In this document: positions 11,350 through 23,700 of the stretch, piece after piece
Position numbering within the stretch: the first letter of the stretch is position 1
How the letters are laid out: each line of letters begins with the position of its first letter
Source: Linnemannia hyalina
Taxonomy: Eukaryota; Mortierellomycota; Mortierellomycetes; Mortierellales; Mortierellaceae
Assembly (NCBI GenBank): GCA_019671135.1
Contig: JAHRHY010000003.1
Span: forward strand, 248,001-312,000
DNA length: 64,000 nucleotides
Direction: 5' to 3'
Translations under genes and position numbers: made by a program
Notes under the pieces: generated by a model
Told to the model about the DNA's origin: nothing
The model's input: only the letters and a program-made list of their open reading frames with translations
The model's database searches: none

Positions 11350-14300
11350 TTCAGTGTGTTCTCTCTCTGTTTATTTTCCCTTTACCCATCTGCCTGCACT
11401 TCCTTGCTTTTCCTGCATTACCAAAACCCATATACAGAAAGACATGAAAAGAGAAAAAAAGCGTGGTGTCCTCACCCCTTCCTCATTTCTCTTGCATCAA
11501 AGGCTCGCATTTTTAAGTGCTTCTTATTTCCTTCTGTTCCTCTTCCACCTCCTCCTCTTTTCAATCACACTTTTTAACCCCTCGTCCTTTTCCCCCTTCC
11601 ATCTTGCACTCCTTTCCCCTTTTACTTCTCTCTCTCTCTCTTTCTTACCCTCTCTCGCTACCACCTTTCTCGATTGCTCGCTTACCCCCCGTCCCTTCGT
11701 GCATTTCCTTTCTCTGTACGGCGCTCGTGCCCCCTCACTTGCTTCTCAATCGCGCACTTCCGTCTCACTCCTTTTGCTTTGTATTTGAAAGTATCCGGAG
11801 AGTCGGACCCTTCCCCCACCTCAACTCATACACTCGGACCAATCTTTGTCCATCTCGTCCACAGTCGCACACCCCTTGAAGAAAAAAGTTGGTGAACCCC
11901 TTCTTTCCCCCACCCTTTTCTACCTTCGATTTCGTCTCCTCGGGTGATCCATCCTCGATTGGAAAGGTCATATTCAGACCGATAATTGTACAACAAAGAG
12001 ATGAAGAAAGAGGAGTAGGAATGGAAACAAAATGTGCGCAAATGTCAATCGGTACAACCAAATGAATGTGTAACGACGCTGAGCAGGGACAGATCTCTTG
12101 GATGGCTGGTAACCGATCCATTCCCGGAGCGTATTTTTTTTACTGTTCTATATGAGTAGAGTCATTCATTCTTCTCTCTGGTGTTTGTTTTGGCTGTATC
12201 CTGTTTTCATCTCCTTGCCTCTCTCCCTACCTTTCCCCTCGCCTTCTTCTCCCTATTCCATCCCTCCTTCTCTTTTCATTTCATCGGACTTTATTCTGTT
12301 TACTTGTTGTTTTGTCAAGCGATGCAGAGGTAGGGATGGACAAGTCTCGGCGATGCTGGGAGATTTCTCTTGTATGAAAAAATGTGTGTCAGGAGTTGAA
12401 CGTCCCATGGATCGAAAAAAAAAGATGAGCTTGAGCGCAGCGAATCCTTTTTGGATGAATGTGATGATGGTGTGCTCCAGCGGATGTTGTTATCACCAAA
12501 AGGTATGTACCTCATCTTATCTTCCTTCCCTGTTTTTTTCTCCCTTCTTCTTCTTCCCCCTCGTTCCCTTCGTTCCTTCTTTCTATAGACGACCGACCTA
12601 TTTCGCACCTTTCTCCCACTCATCTCCGAAATGTTACAAGGCACCATCACCATCAACCCGTCGTGTTGCCATTCTTCCCACCTGGCTGACTGACTGGTGG
12701 TGTGGACGCGACGGAACCCTCTATTCTTTTACAGCTGTTTTTATGCCGCACATATCATAGTCTTCTGCCGCTGACCATGCGCATGTGCTGGATGGCTTAT
12801 TGGTTGGTATGGCTGGATTTTTTTGGCCGGATGGGCTTGTTGGAGAGAAAGAGGGAGAAGTGTGGAAAGATCGATGGGAAGGTAGGGGGTAGAGAGAAAG
12901 GGCATGAAAACCCTGTCCATCTTCCCTTTAAAAATATAAGCCAGTACTGTACAGGAACATGTCTTGTGTGCCCATGCCAATGTGCGGCCCGCATCGTCAT
13001 CCTGCGTTTTTGAATGTAAACATTTTGGCCTTTACCTGAGTAGAGCATTCGGCATTAGGCATTATATTTCCTTTTTTTTGCCATCGAAAACAAAAGAACA
13101 TTTACATGTATCTCTGCACAACCCTTTCTTCCTTCCTTCCTTCCACTCCTTCTCCACTTCCTGGCCTGGAAGGATGCAATTGAGTGTTGTGGATGCATCT
13201 CCTTTGGTTTCTTTCCTTTTTTGCCCCTCAACCAAGAAAACACCAATGCTTCATTTTCAATTGACTGTATCTCTAATAAAAATGTAGTGATGAGATGCCT
13301 TTTTATTTCTTTTCCTGGCGCCAATGCACAATCTCTTTGACCATTGTCCATAGTCACTGGGCATGGTTGCCAATGCTGCTTGTTTTTTTATACTTTTTTT
13401 TTTTTTTCTATTTTCATCCTCCTGCTGCTGCCTCCTAGTCGCTTCGACTCCTTTGTCTTTTTTTTCATTGCACGGCCGTTTTTCAATTGCTCAGCGTTTA
13501 TCTTTCTTTACCTCTCTATTTTCCCCCTTCTTCTCCCATTCAACCAACCCAATCAACCCAATCAACCCAATCAACCCAGCCAGCCAGCCAACCAACCACC
13601 CGCTCACTTCTTTTTCTCTTACAATCTTCTTTCTCTCTTCTTTCTCTGATTCTCTGCTCGCTTCTTCTCAATACTTCTCTCCCCCTCCACTCCCTCTATC
13701 GCTCTTCACGCCTTCGCTTTCCCCCTCCCTTCAACCCCTCTCCTCCGCTCCTCTCTTCTCGCCATCCAATTTCCTATTCCTCTGCCGTTGTTATTCTCAC
13801 TCTCCGCCCTTCCAACCTAACTCTGATCCATCCCTCCTGGTGCTCTGATCTCATGTGTATGTGCCGTCCATCCATTCATCGTCACTACTCCTTCCTTCTA
13901 TCCACTCTTGACACAACCTACCTCGATCAACTGTTCGTTTCGAATAATATCTACGAGGCACAAAGTCTTGTTCCTCTCTCTGTATACCATACCATTCTTT
14001 GAATCTAATCGAGTATCCACCGCAACAACAACAACAACAACAACAGACAGAAAGCAAGCAACACAGCAATATCACTGCCATGCTCCCCTTCGCACTTCTG
14101 CCTTTCATCCCATCTATATCGATCCAGCCACACCACCTGAATATAGCCTTTCTTTACTTCGTTTTCGTCGTCCGGTGTATTCTTTCTACGTTTCTTTCCT
14201 CTCACTCTTGCTCCTTCTCTCCCCTCTCTCTTCCTCTCCCCTCCATCCCTTTCCATTCCAACCCTCATATATCCATCATCTCCTCTTTCAGCTCGTACCA

Positions 14301-15313
14301 CCAACACAAACACAAATTGGGTTCGTCCATCCTACGAAAAACTATCGTTCTCTATCGGCATCATCATCATCATCAACATCATCTCTACCCTTTTCCCTAA
14401 GTCTTTTCTCTATCAATCTCTTTCTCTACTCTATTTTTCCTTCCCCAAGTGCTCGCTCACTCATTGCTGTTGTATCTCCTGCTCAATTGAACCATTTGTC
14501 GACAGCGTCTTTGTCTTCTTCTGAGGGGCATAGCATCGTTTGTATGTGTGCACAACAAGTATATTTATACAGATCGCTTCGCTCTCTATTCCCCAATTAC
14601 CTGCACACCGGCTGATCCCTTGCAAAAAAGAATATATTATCGCTCTCTCTCTCTCTCTCCTTCTATGTGTGTATGTGCACCCCGTTCGATCCAGTACAGT
14701 CTCCCTTTGTCGTTCTTCTCCCTTTCTGTCCTTTTTCCCTTTGTCCTTTTTTCAACCTCTCTCTCGCTCGCACGCTCCACTTTTTTTCTCCACTCCTCCT
14801 CGAGCCACTCGATCAGGTAGCCAGTCAGAGTCTCGTGTCTCTTTCTGTATGAACCTGTCTGTATTCCCGCAAACCAACCAGTCAACCAATTGAACTAAAG
14901 AATAAGCCAAGCAACCAGCAACCGATCCCATCATATTTTTATCTTCGTCTTTTTTGTACTTCCCCCTGAACCATTGGTGTCCACCACTCCCTTCCTTCTT
15001 TCTTAGTTCTCCTCTCTTTCCACTTCACTACTTCACTCTTCTCCGCCATTCACCTCATTCATTCTCTCTTCCTTCTCATTGCAATCCTTTCAACACACAC
15101 ACATACACATACTTCTCCTTCCTTCCCGCCTTCACCCCTTTGTTTTAATATACACGCGTTCACAAGGGCTACTGATTTCATGTATTAACCGCAACGTCGC
15201 ACACCTCTCTCTCTCTCTATCTCTCACCCTTCCCCTCTCCTTCTCCCTCTCCCTCTCCCTCGCTCTCTCTTTATCTCCACTCTCCTGTTTTAACAACTGT
15301 ATTTTCTTCAGCT
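11350..15313 (+). promoter_or_regulatory. Pyrimidine-rich leader/promoter of the giant kinase gene, ending in a 3' splice site
   Basis: Most of this stretch is strongly C+T-rich on the plus strand (notably 11500-11790, 12200-12310, 13390-13840 and 14160-15310), which creates many spurious serine/proline/leucine-rich ORFs. It ends in a text-book acceptor, a T-rich tract plus TTCAG at 15307-15311, two bases before the kinase ATG. The kinase messenger therefore probably has an intron in its 5' UTR, or a further upstream coding exon. Local microsatellites are a CCCAATCAA unit near 13545-13578, a CAA run near 14022-14046 and CT runs near 14640-14660 and 15200-15270. The transcription start cannot be placed by eye. 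Confidence 0.5.
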
Positions 15314-17700
15314 ATGCGCCGCTCAACTTCCAGCCCCACCTCCACACCTCCCACTCCTACACCTATACCTGAACCGGCCTCGCCTCCCGAACGTCCACGA
15401 CCCAAGCCATTGTCATGGCGTGAACGCCGAAATAGCCTCGTCGGCCTCGTATGGCCTTCCTCTCTTTCATCCTCTGCCTCCTCAACACCTGTCACCACCC
15501 CACAGACCGCCTCCTTTCCACATCACATCCACCATTCACCTGGCTCGGCCTCAACCTCCCCCAAGGCCCTCGTCAACTCTCCCTCCTCCACCCACTCTTC
15601 CAGCTCCAAACCGCCATTACAGCAGTCAGAAAGGGAAAGAAAAGGCCGCAGTGGCTCCTTCTCCTTCTCCACTTCCAATTCATCCCCAGCCATCTCCTCC
15701 CGCGCCAGGGGCAACAACGATCCCAAGAGTAACAATATCAACAACAACAGTAGCAGCACTAGCAATAGCGATAGCCCTCGCAAAGCGACCACTCCCCATT
15801 CCTCCAGCACCAACACTCTCTCGAGCTCCAGCGGCAGCACCAGCAGCAACAACAGCAGCAAGCACCACTTTTTTCACTTTCCCAATCGATTCCTGCCCCA
15901 TCACCATCATTCGTCTTCTAATCCACCGACAATGGACCTGTACAACACCAGCCAAAACAATAGTCGCTCCAACAGCCAGAGCAAAAAGAAGACCAACAAC
16001 TCCCACAAACGGCATTCCACCTCCTCCTCCTCGACCCATGCCCATACTACCACAACTCTTGCCACACAACACCTTGCTGCTACTACTTCTCCTTCTTCTC
16101 CGACCTCTTCTTCTCCTTCTGCTGCCACTGCTGCTACTTTTGCTGTTGCTACCTCTTCTGGAACTGTCACCACCATCAATTCCAACAACAACGACAGATA
16201 CAACGTGAGCACCTTGTCGTCGTCCTCGTCTTCGCCTGTCTCACACTCCGCACGGAGCATGTCTCCAGCTCACCCCAGAAGCAGTCCTGCTCTCAGTCAC
16301 AAACGCACCTCGTCTCTTCCCGCCTCAGTCCTAGCCGTCACCATGGCTGGTCCAGGCCCTGGTCCAAACCCTGATCCCTCCCCAGAACCAACAATACCAA
16401 TGGTATCTCTACTACCACCCCCTGTACTACCATCCTCTCCGCTCTCTCAGTCTCAGTCGCATTCGCATTCTCAGTCTCAGTCTCACCACCAAGACAGACG
16501 GCCGCCCAGTTTACCTTCGCCCTTGTCTATTTCCATTTTTGCTAGCATTGAAGAGTCACAGCACCAACAACCACAGCTTCAACAACCACTACAGCGGATA
16601 CAGGATGCCGCCAACCTCGCCCCTCAAACAGAAACAACAGACGTTTCGACCGATACAACAATAGCAATAGGTGAGCAGAGAATAGAGAACAGTCCCCCTC
16701 AATCGCCTCCTGGGTCAGCAGCAGCTTCAATTGCATCAAAGACGACAAAATCACCTCAGCAGACTTGTCGACATGCCGTGACCTTTCTGCCTGTCATCGA
16801 GTCCGTCCCCGAGGAGTCTCAGCCAACTGCCGTCGCACCACCTGCACTCCCAGTTGGAAGCGATAAAAGTAACATTGATGGACCTGCACCTGGTAAGTAT
16901 TACAGAGGCGAGTATCATATTCTTACGCCTATTATTTAAATATTTATTTACGCAACCGGTCTTTAACCAACAGGAAGAATATCCATGCACACCTTGACCT
17001 TGAAGCAGTAATAGGAGCGAGTATCGAGCCAGTGCCAGTAACGTTATCGCCACGGATACCACCAAGAGTCAGTGGCTCCTTGAAGAGTCTCAACGCAGCG
17101 CAGGGGTTGCTCAGTGCAGCACCAAAGGCCCCGCTGGAACTCTCTCCGTCGTCAACCCAGCCAAGCACGGCAGTGACCTCCGAGAAGAATGCCTGGCCAA
17201 CATCCATCTCGAATCCAGAAGAGATTGAGCAGTATCGAGCAGAACTAAGCATTTCAGCCTACCGCTCATTACTCAACACTCAAATGAAGTCGGGAAGCTT
17301 GATTAGCGGGAGCGGGAACAGTAGCAGTAGCGGATCTCAGACGGGATCATCTTCAGCAGTACCAACGGCACCCTCCGGTGTTTCGACCTCATCCTCCCCA
17401 GCAGCCTCGCTAGGCTCGTCTCTGTCACCCAACATGAATCACAACACAGCTGCAATGACAGCCACCACTACTTCTTCTCCATTGGGGCATTCCGACATCG
17501 TGTCCAGCTCCAGTCCTCAAGATCAGTCATGGTATCACTTCAAACAGAGCACAAGCAGCGGATCCATGCTTTCGAGTTCCTACTCGTATGGATATGATGA
17601 CAGTCTCGATCCCTCTGCCCCCGGTTCCCGGACGTCCCTTCATGTCAAGCGAGGCTCAATGGGGAGCGCTGCAGCTGCCAAGCTTCGCCTCTCGCCTGTG
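15314..17700 (+). repeat. Low-complexity Ser/Thr/Pro/Asn coding tract in the kinase N-terminus
   Basis: Codons for Ser, Thr, Pro and Asn dominate, with short runs such as SSSS, NNNN and a serine-glutamine/serine-histidine alternation at about 16446-16490 (tctcag and cattcg units). No folded domain is evident. Such tracts are common in fungal regulatory kinases as disordered phosphorylation regions. Confidence 0.6.
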
Positions 17701-20700
17701 AACATCAAACTCAACCCTTCCAGCAACGACCAACAACAATACAGCCCCAGTTTGTCCAGCGGATCAGGATCTCCTTCTCCCAGCTCCGGATCTCCTCTCA
17801 TGTCGTCGGCATCTTCAATATCCTCGCCCCATTCGAGCGTCAATTGGAAGGCGCGCCTTAGGCGGTCTCTGTCGAACCAGGAGAAGATCCAGTCGCCACT
17901 CTCAAATGTCTTCAACCCAGATATGACTCAGTCCGAGAGCGGCGATGGAAAGTCCTCTGCAGAAAGTCTTCATCGGGATGGTCAAGTCAACTATCGAGTA
18001 TCCCGCGAGAAGAGCTATGACATAGATCCTGAAAGCCCTGCGGGATCAGGAGACGATGAGGACTATCTAGAGGAACACCAACGGACGGTGACGTCGACTT
18101 TTCTCCAGCAGACACAAACAGAAAGGAGCAGATCGTCCGTCGACAGTAATGGCTCAAGTACAGGCGACCAAACATTCACTCCAGCCTCCCGCCGGGAGCA
18201 ACTTTCCGACTGTTTCCTTCCCATCAACGTGCCCCATTCACCACAATCACAACCAGAGTCGCCAGGGCTGGCCCTCTCCGCACCAATACGATCAGCCTAC
18301 AGTAGCAACCCCCAGCACTTTCTCCCTTCTCATCTTGCGTCACAGGGAAGGGCGCAGAGCAGGCAGCGACAACGACACTTGAACCGATCTATCGACTCAC
18401 AAAAGTCATCTTCATTAGAGGAGCAGGACTCTTCACCACCTGCATCTCCTATGGCAGTCAACATCCCATCCCCTTACTCGATTTCTGGATCAGGAACCAC
18501 CTTGCCTACCGAGATTCCCATAGCAAGGAGGTCATCGTCCCTCGCGTCATCTCCATCCTCTTACCAACGACATCATTCGGTCTATGTTCTCAGCGGTCAG
18601 ATGTTCAAAAACTCGCCGCAAGGATCGCCCAAATCTCATCTGGCACGAGTTCTGGCATCGGATCAGGAGAACTACTACACCACCGACAGTGACTCGGATT
18701 GTTGCGGTGGAAAGCCTGTTGGCAGGAAAAAGTCGATCGACCGAGTGTTTTCTGATTCCGATGCAGAGGATGACACCAGGCAGAAGCGCGGAGCTATCAG
18801 AGGGTTCCACTTCCCCCCAAGGACTGCTCTTCGTCTGGAGTACGACTCGGACCACACCACCGGATCGACTAATGGACCTCCTTCAAGCCGGATCGACAAA
18901 CTAATGTCATCGCCTTCCCTGAGTGCCTTTGGTAGTACGCCAATGGTTCACTCGAGCTCTCTTCCAGCCTTCTTCCCCGACTTGTCCGCCAACGCCCCTC
19001 AAAACCTCGTCTCTCAGATCGGATTTATGGACGACACGAACGAGCTGAACGCTGCGAACGCTCTGATCCATGAGATGGTGCGCGCCAAGACGAAGAGCGA
19101 TGCTGAGATTCGGATTGTTCTGGATGGCTGGTATGAGTGCAAGCGAGACAAGGACATTGCATGCATGACGTTTCAGCAGGAGATTCCGGATGCATATGCA
19201 CCCATATGGACAGAGGACAAGCCTGCCATGGACTCGCCTAGTCAATGGAGCGTGATGGACGATATCCAAGGAACTCCCCTCCCACCCTTCTCGTTCGGCG
19301 ACGCGTGGTATGAGACGAGCGTCGGACCACTCGACAAGGCACCCGCGACAAGGAACGCGGAGACACTGGGGAAATCCTCACGCCACAACAGCATCGGGCA
19401 CAAGGACGCCCTGGCAGCATTGATGGTGACTTCCCGATCCTACAGTAACAACACTGCCCTCCCTGCTGGAAAGGAAGTGAACAGGAGTAACTCGATTCCC
19501 TCGGGCAACCTTGTACCGAGCTCGGCTGTTGTAGTATCCACCGCACCCGTCGATGTACCCTCACTTGCCCCAGGGCACATGCCGGAAGCGGAGGAAGCCA
19601 CCAATCTCAGAGCGATTTCTCGCAAGCAGTCGATCCTTTCCCGCCGCATTATTGCATCCAACAGTTGGCCGCCCACCATCCTTGCAAGTTCGCACACCAC
19701 CTTGCTCATCTCGATTGAGTGTATCTCTCAACAGATCTTGCACACTCCAGTGTCGTCCATCATTGCACATCCTCTACGAGCGGTCGAGAGTATGAAGTCA
19801 TTGCAGACTCTTATGGACCGACAACGTCGCATGGCAGTTGGAAACGCAGAAGCCGAGGACCTGTTGACCAAGCTTGTCTATGTGTTTGCCCCAGTGTGTC
19901 GACTAGCCGAACGACTTGTAAGTATTTTGCATCCCTTTTCAACTGAGTACAGGTGTACTTCGAGATTATGTGCTGATGCAAGCCCCATTTCCTGTAAAAT
20001 ATTTAGCATGAGCAACGCTTGAACGAGGATCTCCAAGCGACGGAACTTCCCTCTGGGAACTTGATGCTGGAGCAGAGTATGCCGTTCTCACATCTGGACT
20101 GGTCGCCTTTGCCGTCACCTGCCATGCCGATTCAAACTGCCGAAAATGAAAAGTCAAAGTCGGCAGCATCCATGGACGAGCAGATCGAAAAGAGTACAAG
20201 GGCAAGGTCTTCCACACAAAACTCGGCGTCGACAGAGCCAGGATTGCGCACCTCCATCCATCGTTCTCCCGAGGTCACTCCGGTGACGACAAGAACATCG
20301 CTTGATCAGCATCTCAAAGGAAAGAGCGATGTCTTTGCCCCTGCGAACTGCGTTGTGGCGGAACATGCAAGCGCGTTCTCTGCGGGTGAAATCCAGCTCC
20401 AGTCGACCGCGACCGCTCTGGCCTTGCCTCCATTGCCCAGCAAGCGATTCTCTGCCCCTCCTCTGTCAAGAGCCATGACCTTAGACATCAAGCAAGCTAT
20501 GACTTCGCCACTTATCAGTCAACTTTCGCCTAAGTCTCCAGAGGCGCGACGGTTAACAGAGTCCAAGCCTGACCAGGAACAACACCGAGATGCACCTTCA
20601 AGCCAGGAACGTAGAACCCTTACAGTTTCGGCTGCACAGCCAAGCTCTATCTCCCTCCGCTCCTTAGACACCAGTTTGCAAAGGATGGAGAGCAAGGATG

Positions 20701-23700
20701 CCGCCAACGAAAGTGACAGCTCCGGTGTCTTAGGCGCCTCCAAAGTGAGGAAACCCGGTGATAAGAAGAAGACGACTATGGGCTTACTCAAGTCGTTCAA
20801 GTCTATATTCAATCACCAGCAGAGCAGCTCAGGTGATAAGTCGCTATCACCCATGTCTCCTTCCCAATCCGCGCAGCTCTCGCCTCTATCGCCCCTGTCG
20901 CCTGGACTCTCATCCCCATTGTCTGGTCCAGTCAAACCCGGCCCCTTTGGACTTCGACATCGGTCATCAGTCACGTCTACGAATTTGATCCGCTCCCAGA
21001 CGATCGACCCTACGACATCCCAACAATTTCCTTCGCTGGATGTACCCACAAAGTCAGACTCCCAATCCGTTGCGACTGTGGACCTCTCCCAGAACCTCAC
21101 TGTCTGCAGAATCTGCGACGAAGAGATTTTGCTATCGCTCTTGGATCGGCACAGCGAAACCTGTAAGCTCCAGCATGAATGTAGTCAGAAGCTCGAGAGC
21201 TGCAACCATGCCTTGGGCAAACTCAGCGCCTGTGTTTGGCAGCGCAGAGAGTTGATCGAGGCCATGAACCGACCGTACGTGGACTACCACAGCATCAGGG
21301 ACTCAGAGAAGATTCAGATTCTCTCCCAGAAGGCATCCCTGGTACTCGAATCCAACCCTCGGAACGCGATACGCAAGCTGGAGAAGTACCACCAGAAAAT
21401 CAGCAACATGCTCCAGGACTCCAGGAACCCGGCATACGACGAGGAGCTCATGAGCATCACAAAGAAGATCGCCCATGTGATTCGAGAGAAGCTGGCAACG
21501 ATGCGCACGATCCAGGGCCAGCTCAGTCAGCTGACAGGACGCGACGGCGGCGACAACGGCATCGTCATTCGGTCTCAAAGTGCTAGCGCGATCAGTTCCC
21601 AGAGCGAGCTCCAGCAGCCTTCTTCGTCGACTTCGTTTTGGGGTGGTAGGAAGAAGTCAAAGTCCAAACCCAAGGATGGTGTGACACGATCAACCAAGCC
21701 GCCATTGCCCATACAGTCTTCTCAGACCATGACAGGAATTACCGGTAAGCGGATTAGCCCGATCTCCTGGGTCGATCAAGGATTTGCCTCCAAGCATTCG
21801 AGACGTGAGAGCAGCGGATCAAATTTCTCGAATAATGGTATGGTATTCTCTTTACTATCTAATTGGACCTTTGTCTCTCAGCTTTCAGCTGCTAACCAAT
21901 TGAAATGTACCACTTTACGTTCCTGGATATAGACTTGGAGACGGCACACCCTGGTGCGGACATGACTGTCGTTAATAGAAAGAAACGATCTGGATCTATG
22001 TCGGCTGCTCAAGGACCATTGGGTCTGTCAGGTTCATCGGAGAAACCGAGCAAGAACTTCAGCACCATCTTTGCTGCTTTTTTGCGAGCATCGCGCCAAA
22101 GGATCAACAGCTACAACAACCTTGCGGGCCAGTCCAAGGGCATCTCCGGCGAGGCAGAGACAGGCCGCAATGGCTTCTTCGGAGGCGGAGGCCCCTCCGG
22201 TGTTTTGTCGCCTCCCTTCAACAACGCGTCAGCTTACAAGAGTCGCGTGCCAAGTATCCAAGACTTTGAAATCATTAAGCCTATCAGTCGTGGAGCATTC
22301 GGGTAAGGAGCCGGAACTTAGGTATGGGATTCATCTGAGTGTTTGCTAGGACATTCATTGATTTTCTTCACATTTTTTATGCACATATAGTAAGGTGTAC
22401 CTAGCGAGGAAAAAGACGACGAAGGATCTCTATGCCATCAAGATTCTCAAGAAAGCTGACATGGTCCGCAAGAACATGGTCAACCATGTCTTGGCCGAGC
22501 GACGTGTCCTTGCCTTGACGCGGACGCCTTTTGTCGTGCAACTGTTCTACGCGTTTGCGAGCAAGGATTACTTGTACTTGGTGATGGAGTATGTCATCGG
22601 TGGGGATCTCTCGTCGCTCTTGGCTGTCTTTGGATCGTTTGACGAGGACATGGCTAAGATGTACATTGCCGAGTGTATTCTGGCACTGGAGTACCTACAT
22701 TCGAACGGGATCACCCATCGCGATCTCAAACCGGATAACATGCTTGTCAACGCCGAGGGCCACATTAAGCTGACCGATTTTGGACTGAGTCGTATTACTG
22801 TTCCTGATCAAAATGACATGTTCAACTGGCATGATCACAAGGCTCCATCGCTGAACCGGCGACATATTGCTCGGCCTCCTTCTCACCCACCCAAGACATC
22901 GACCATCAAGAAATCGGCGACCATTGGCAGCCTCGAGGGCAAGGAGGACCCGGCAGTCACGTCAGCAAGACTTGCCGCCGCACAGGCATCACCACCAGGC
23001 ACCTCGCAACAGCATGGCACACACTCTGGGCGTGCGACGAGAAGGCATCGCGGGAGCAGCAAGGCTCTGCTTGGAACGCCCGACTATCTGGCGCCTGAGT
23101 TGCTGTTGGGCATTGGCCACGGTGAGGCAGTCGATTGGTGGTCACTGGGTGTGTGTCTGTTCGAATTCCTAACTGGCTATCCACCCTTCATGGATGAGGC
23201 GCCTGAGGCCATCTTTAAGAACATCCTCAACCACGGTATGGCCTTTTACTCTTGTATTTGTTGAACCTATTTGCCATTTGGTAGTGCATATGAATAACTG
23301 AACACATCTCGTTGATTGACTCGACTAGATATCCAATGGCCCGAGTATGGATTGTCGCGGGAGGCCCATGATCTTATCAACAAGTTGTTGAGCAGAGAGC
23401 CTACGCACCGCCCCTCGCCCGCTGCATTAAAGGCTCACCCTTTCTTCCAAGGTGTCGACTGGGAGAACATCAGGAACCAGGAAGCCCCGTTCATTCCTTC
23501 ACCCAACGACAACACCGACACAAGCTACTTTGACGGTAGGAGAACGCAACTTTCTTTTTCATTGGTATTCCAGACAACGCATACATTCATGATAAGTACG
23601 CATACAATCAAGGTAATTAATATTCATCCTGCCTTGGCCATCAATCAAACATAGCCCGAAATGCCAGACCCGACATCAGGCGATTGTCGAACGGTAACAT

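Noticed and set aside
11354..15148. Many ORFs rich in Ser, Pro, Leu and Phe
   Set aside because: They come from pyrimidine-rich non-coding DNA, overlap in all frames, and lack domains or consistent splice sites.
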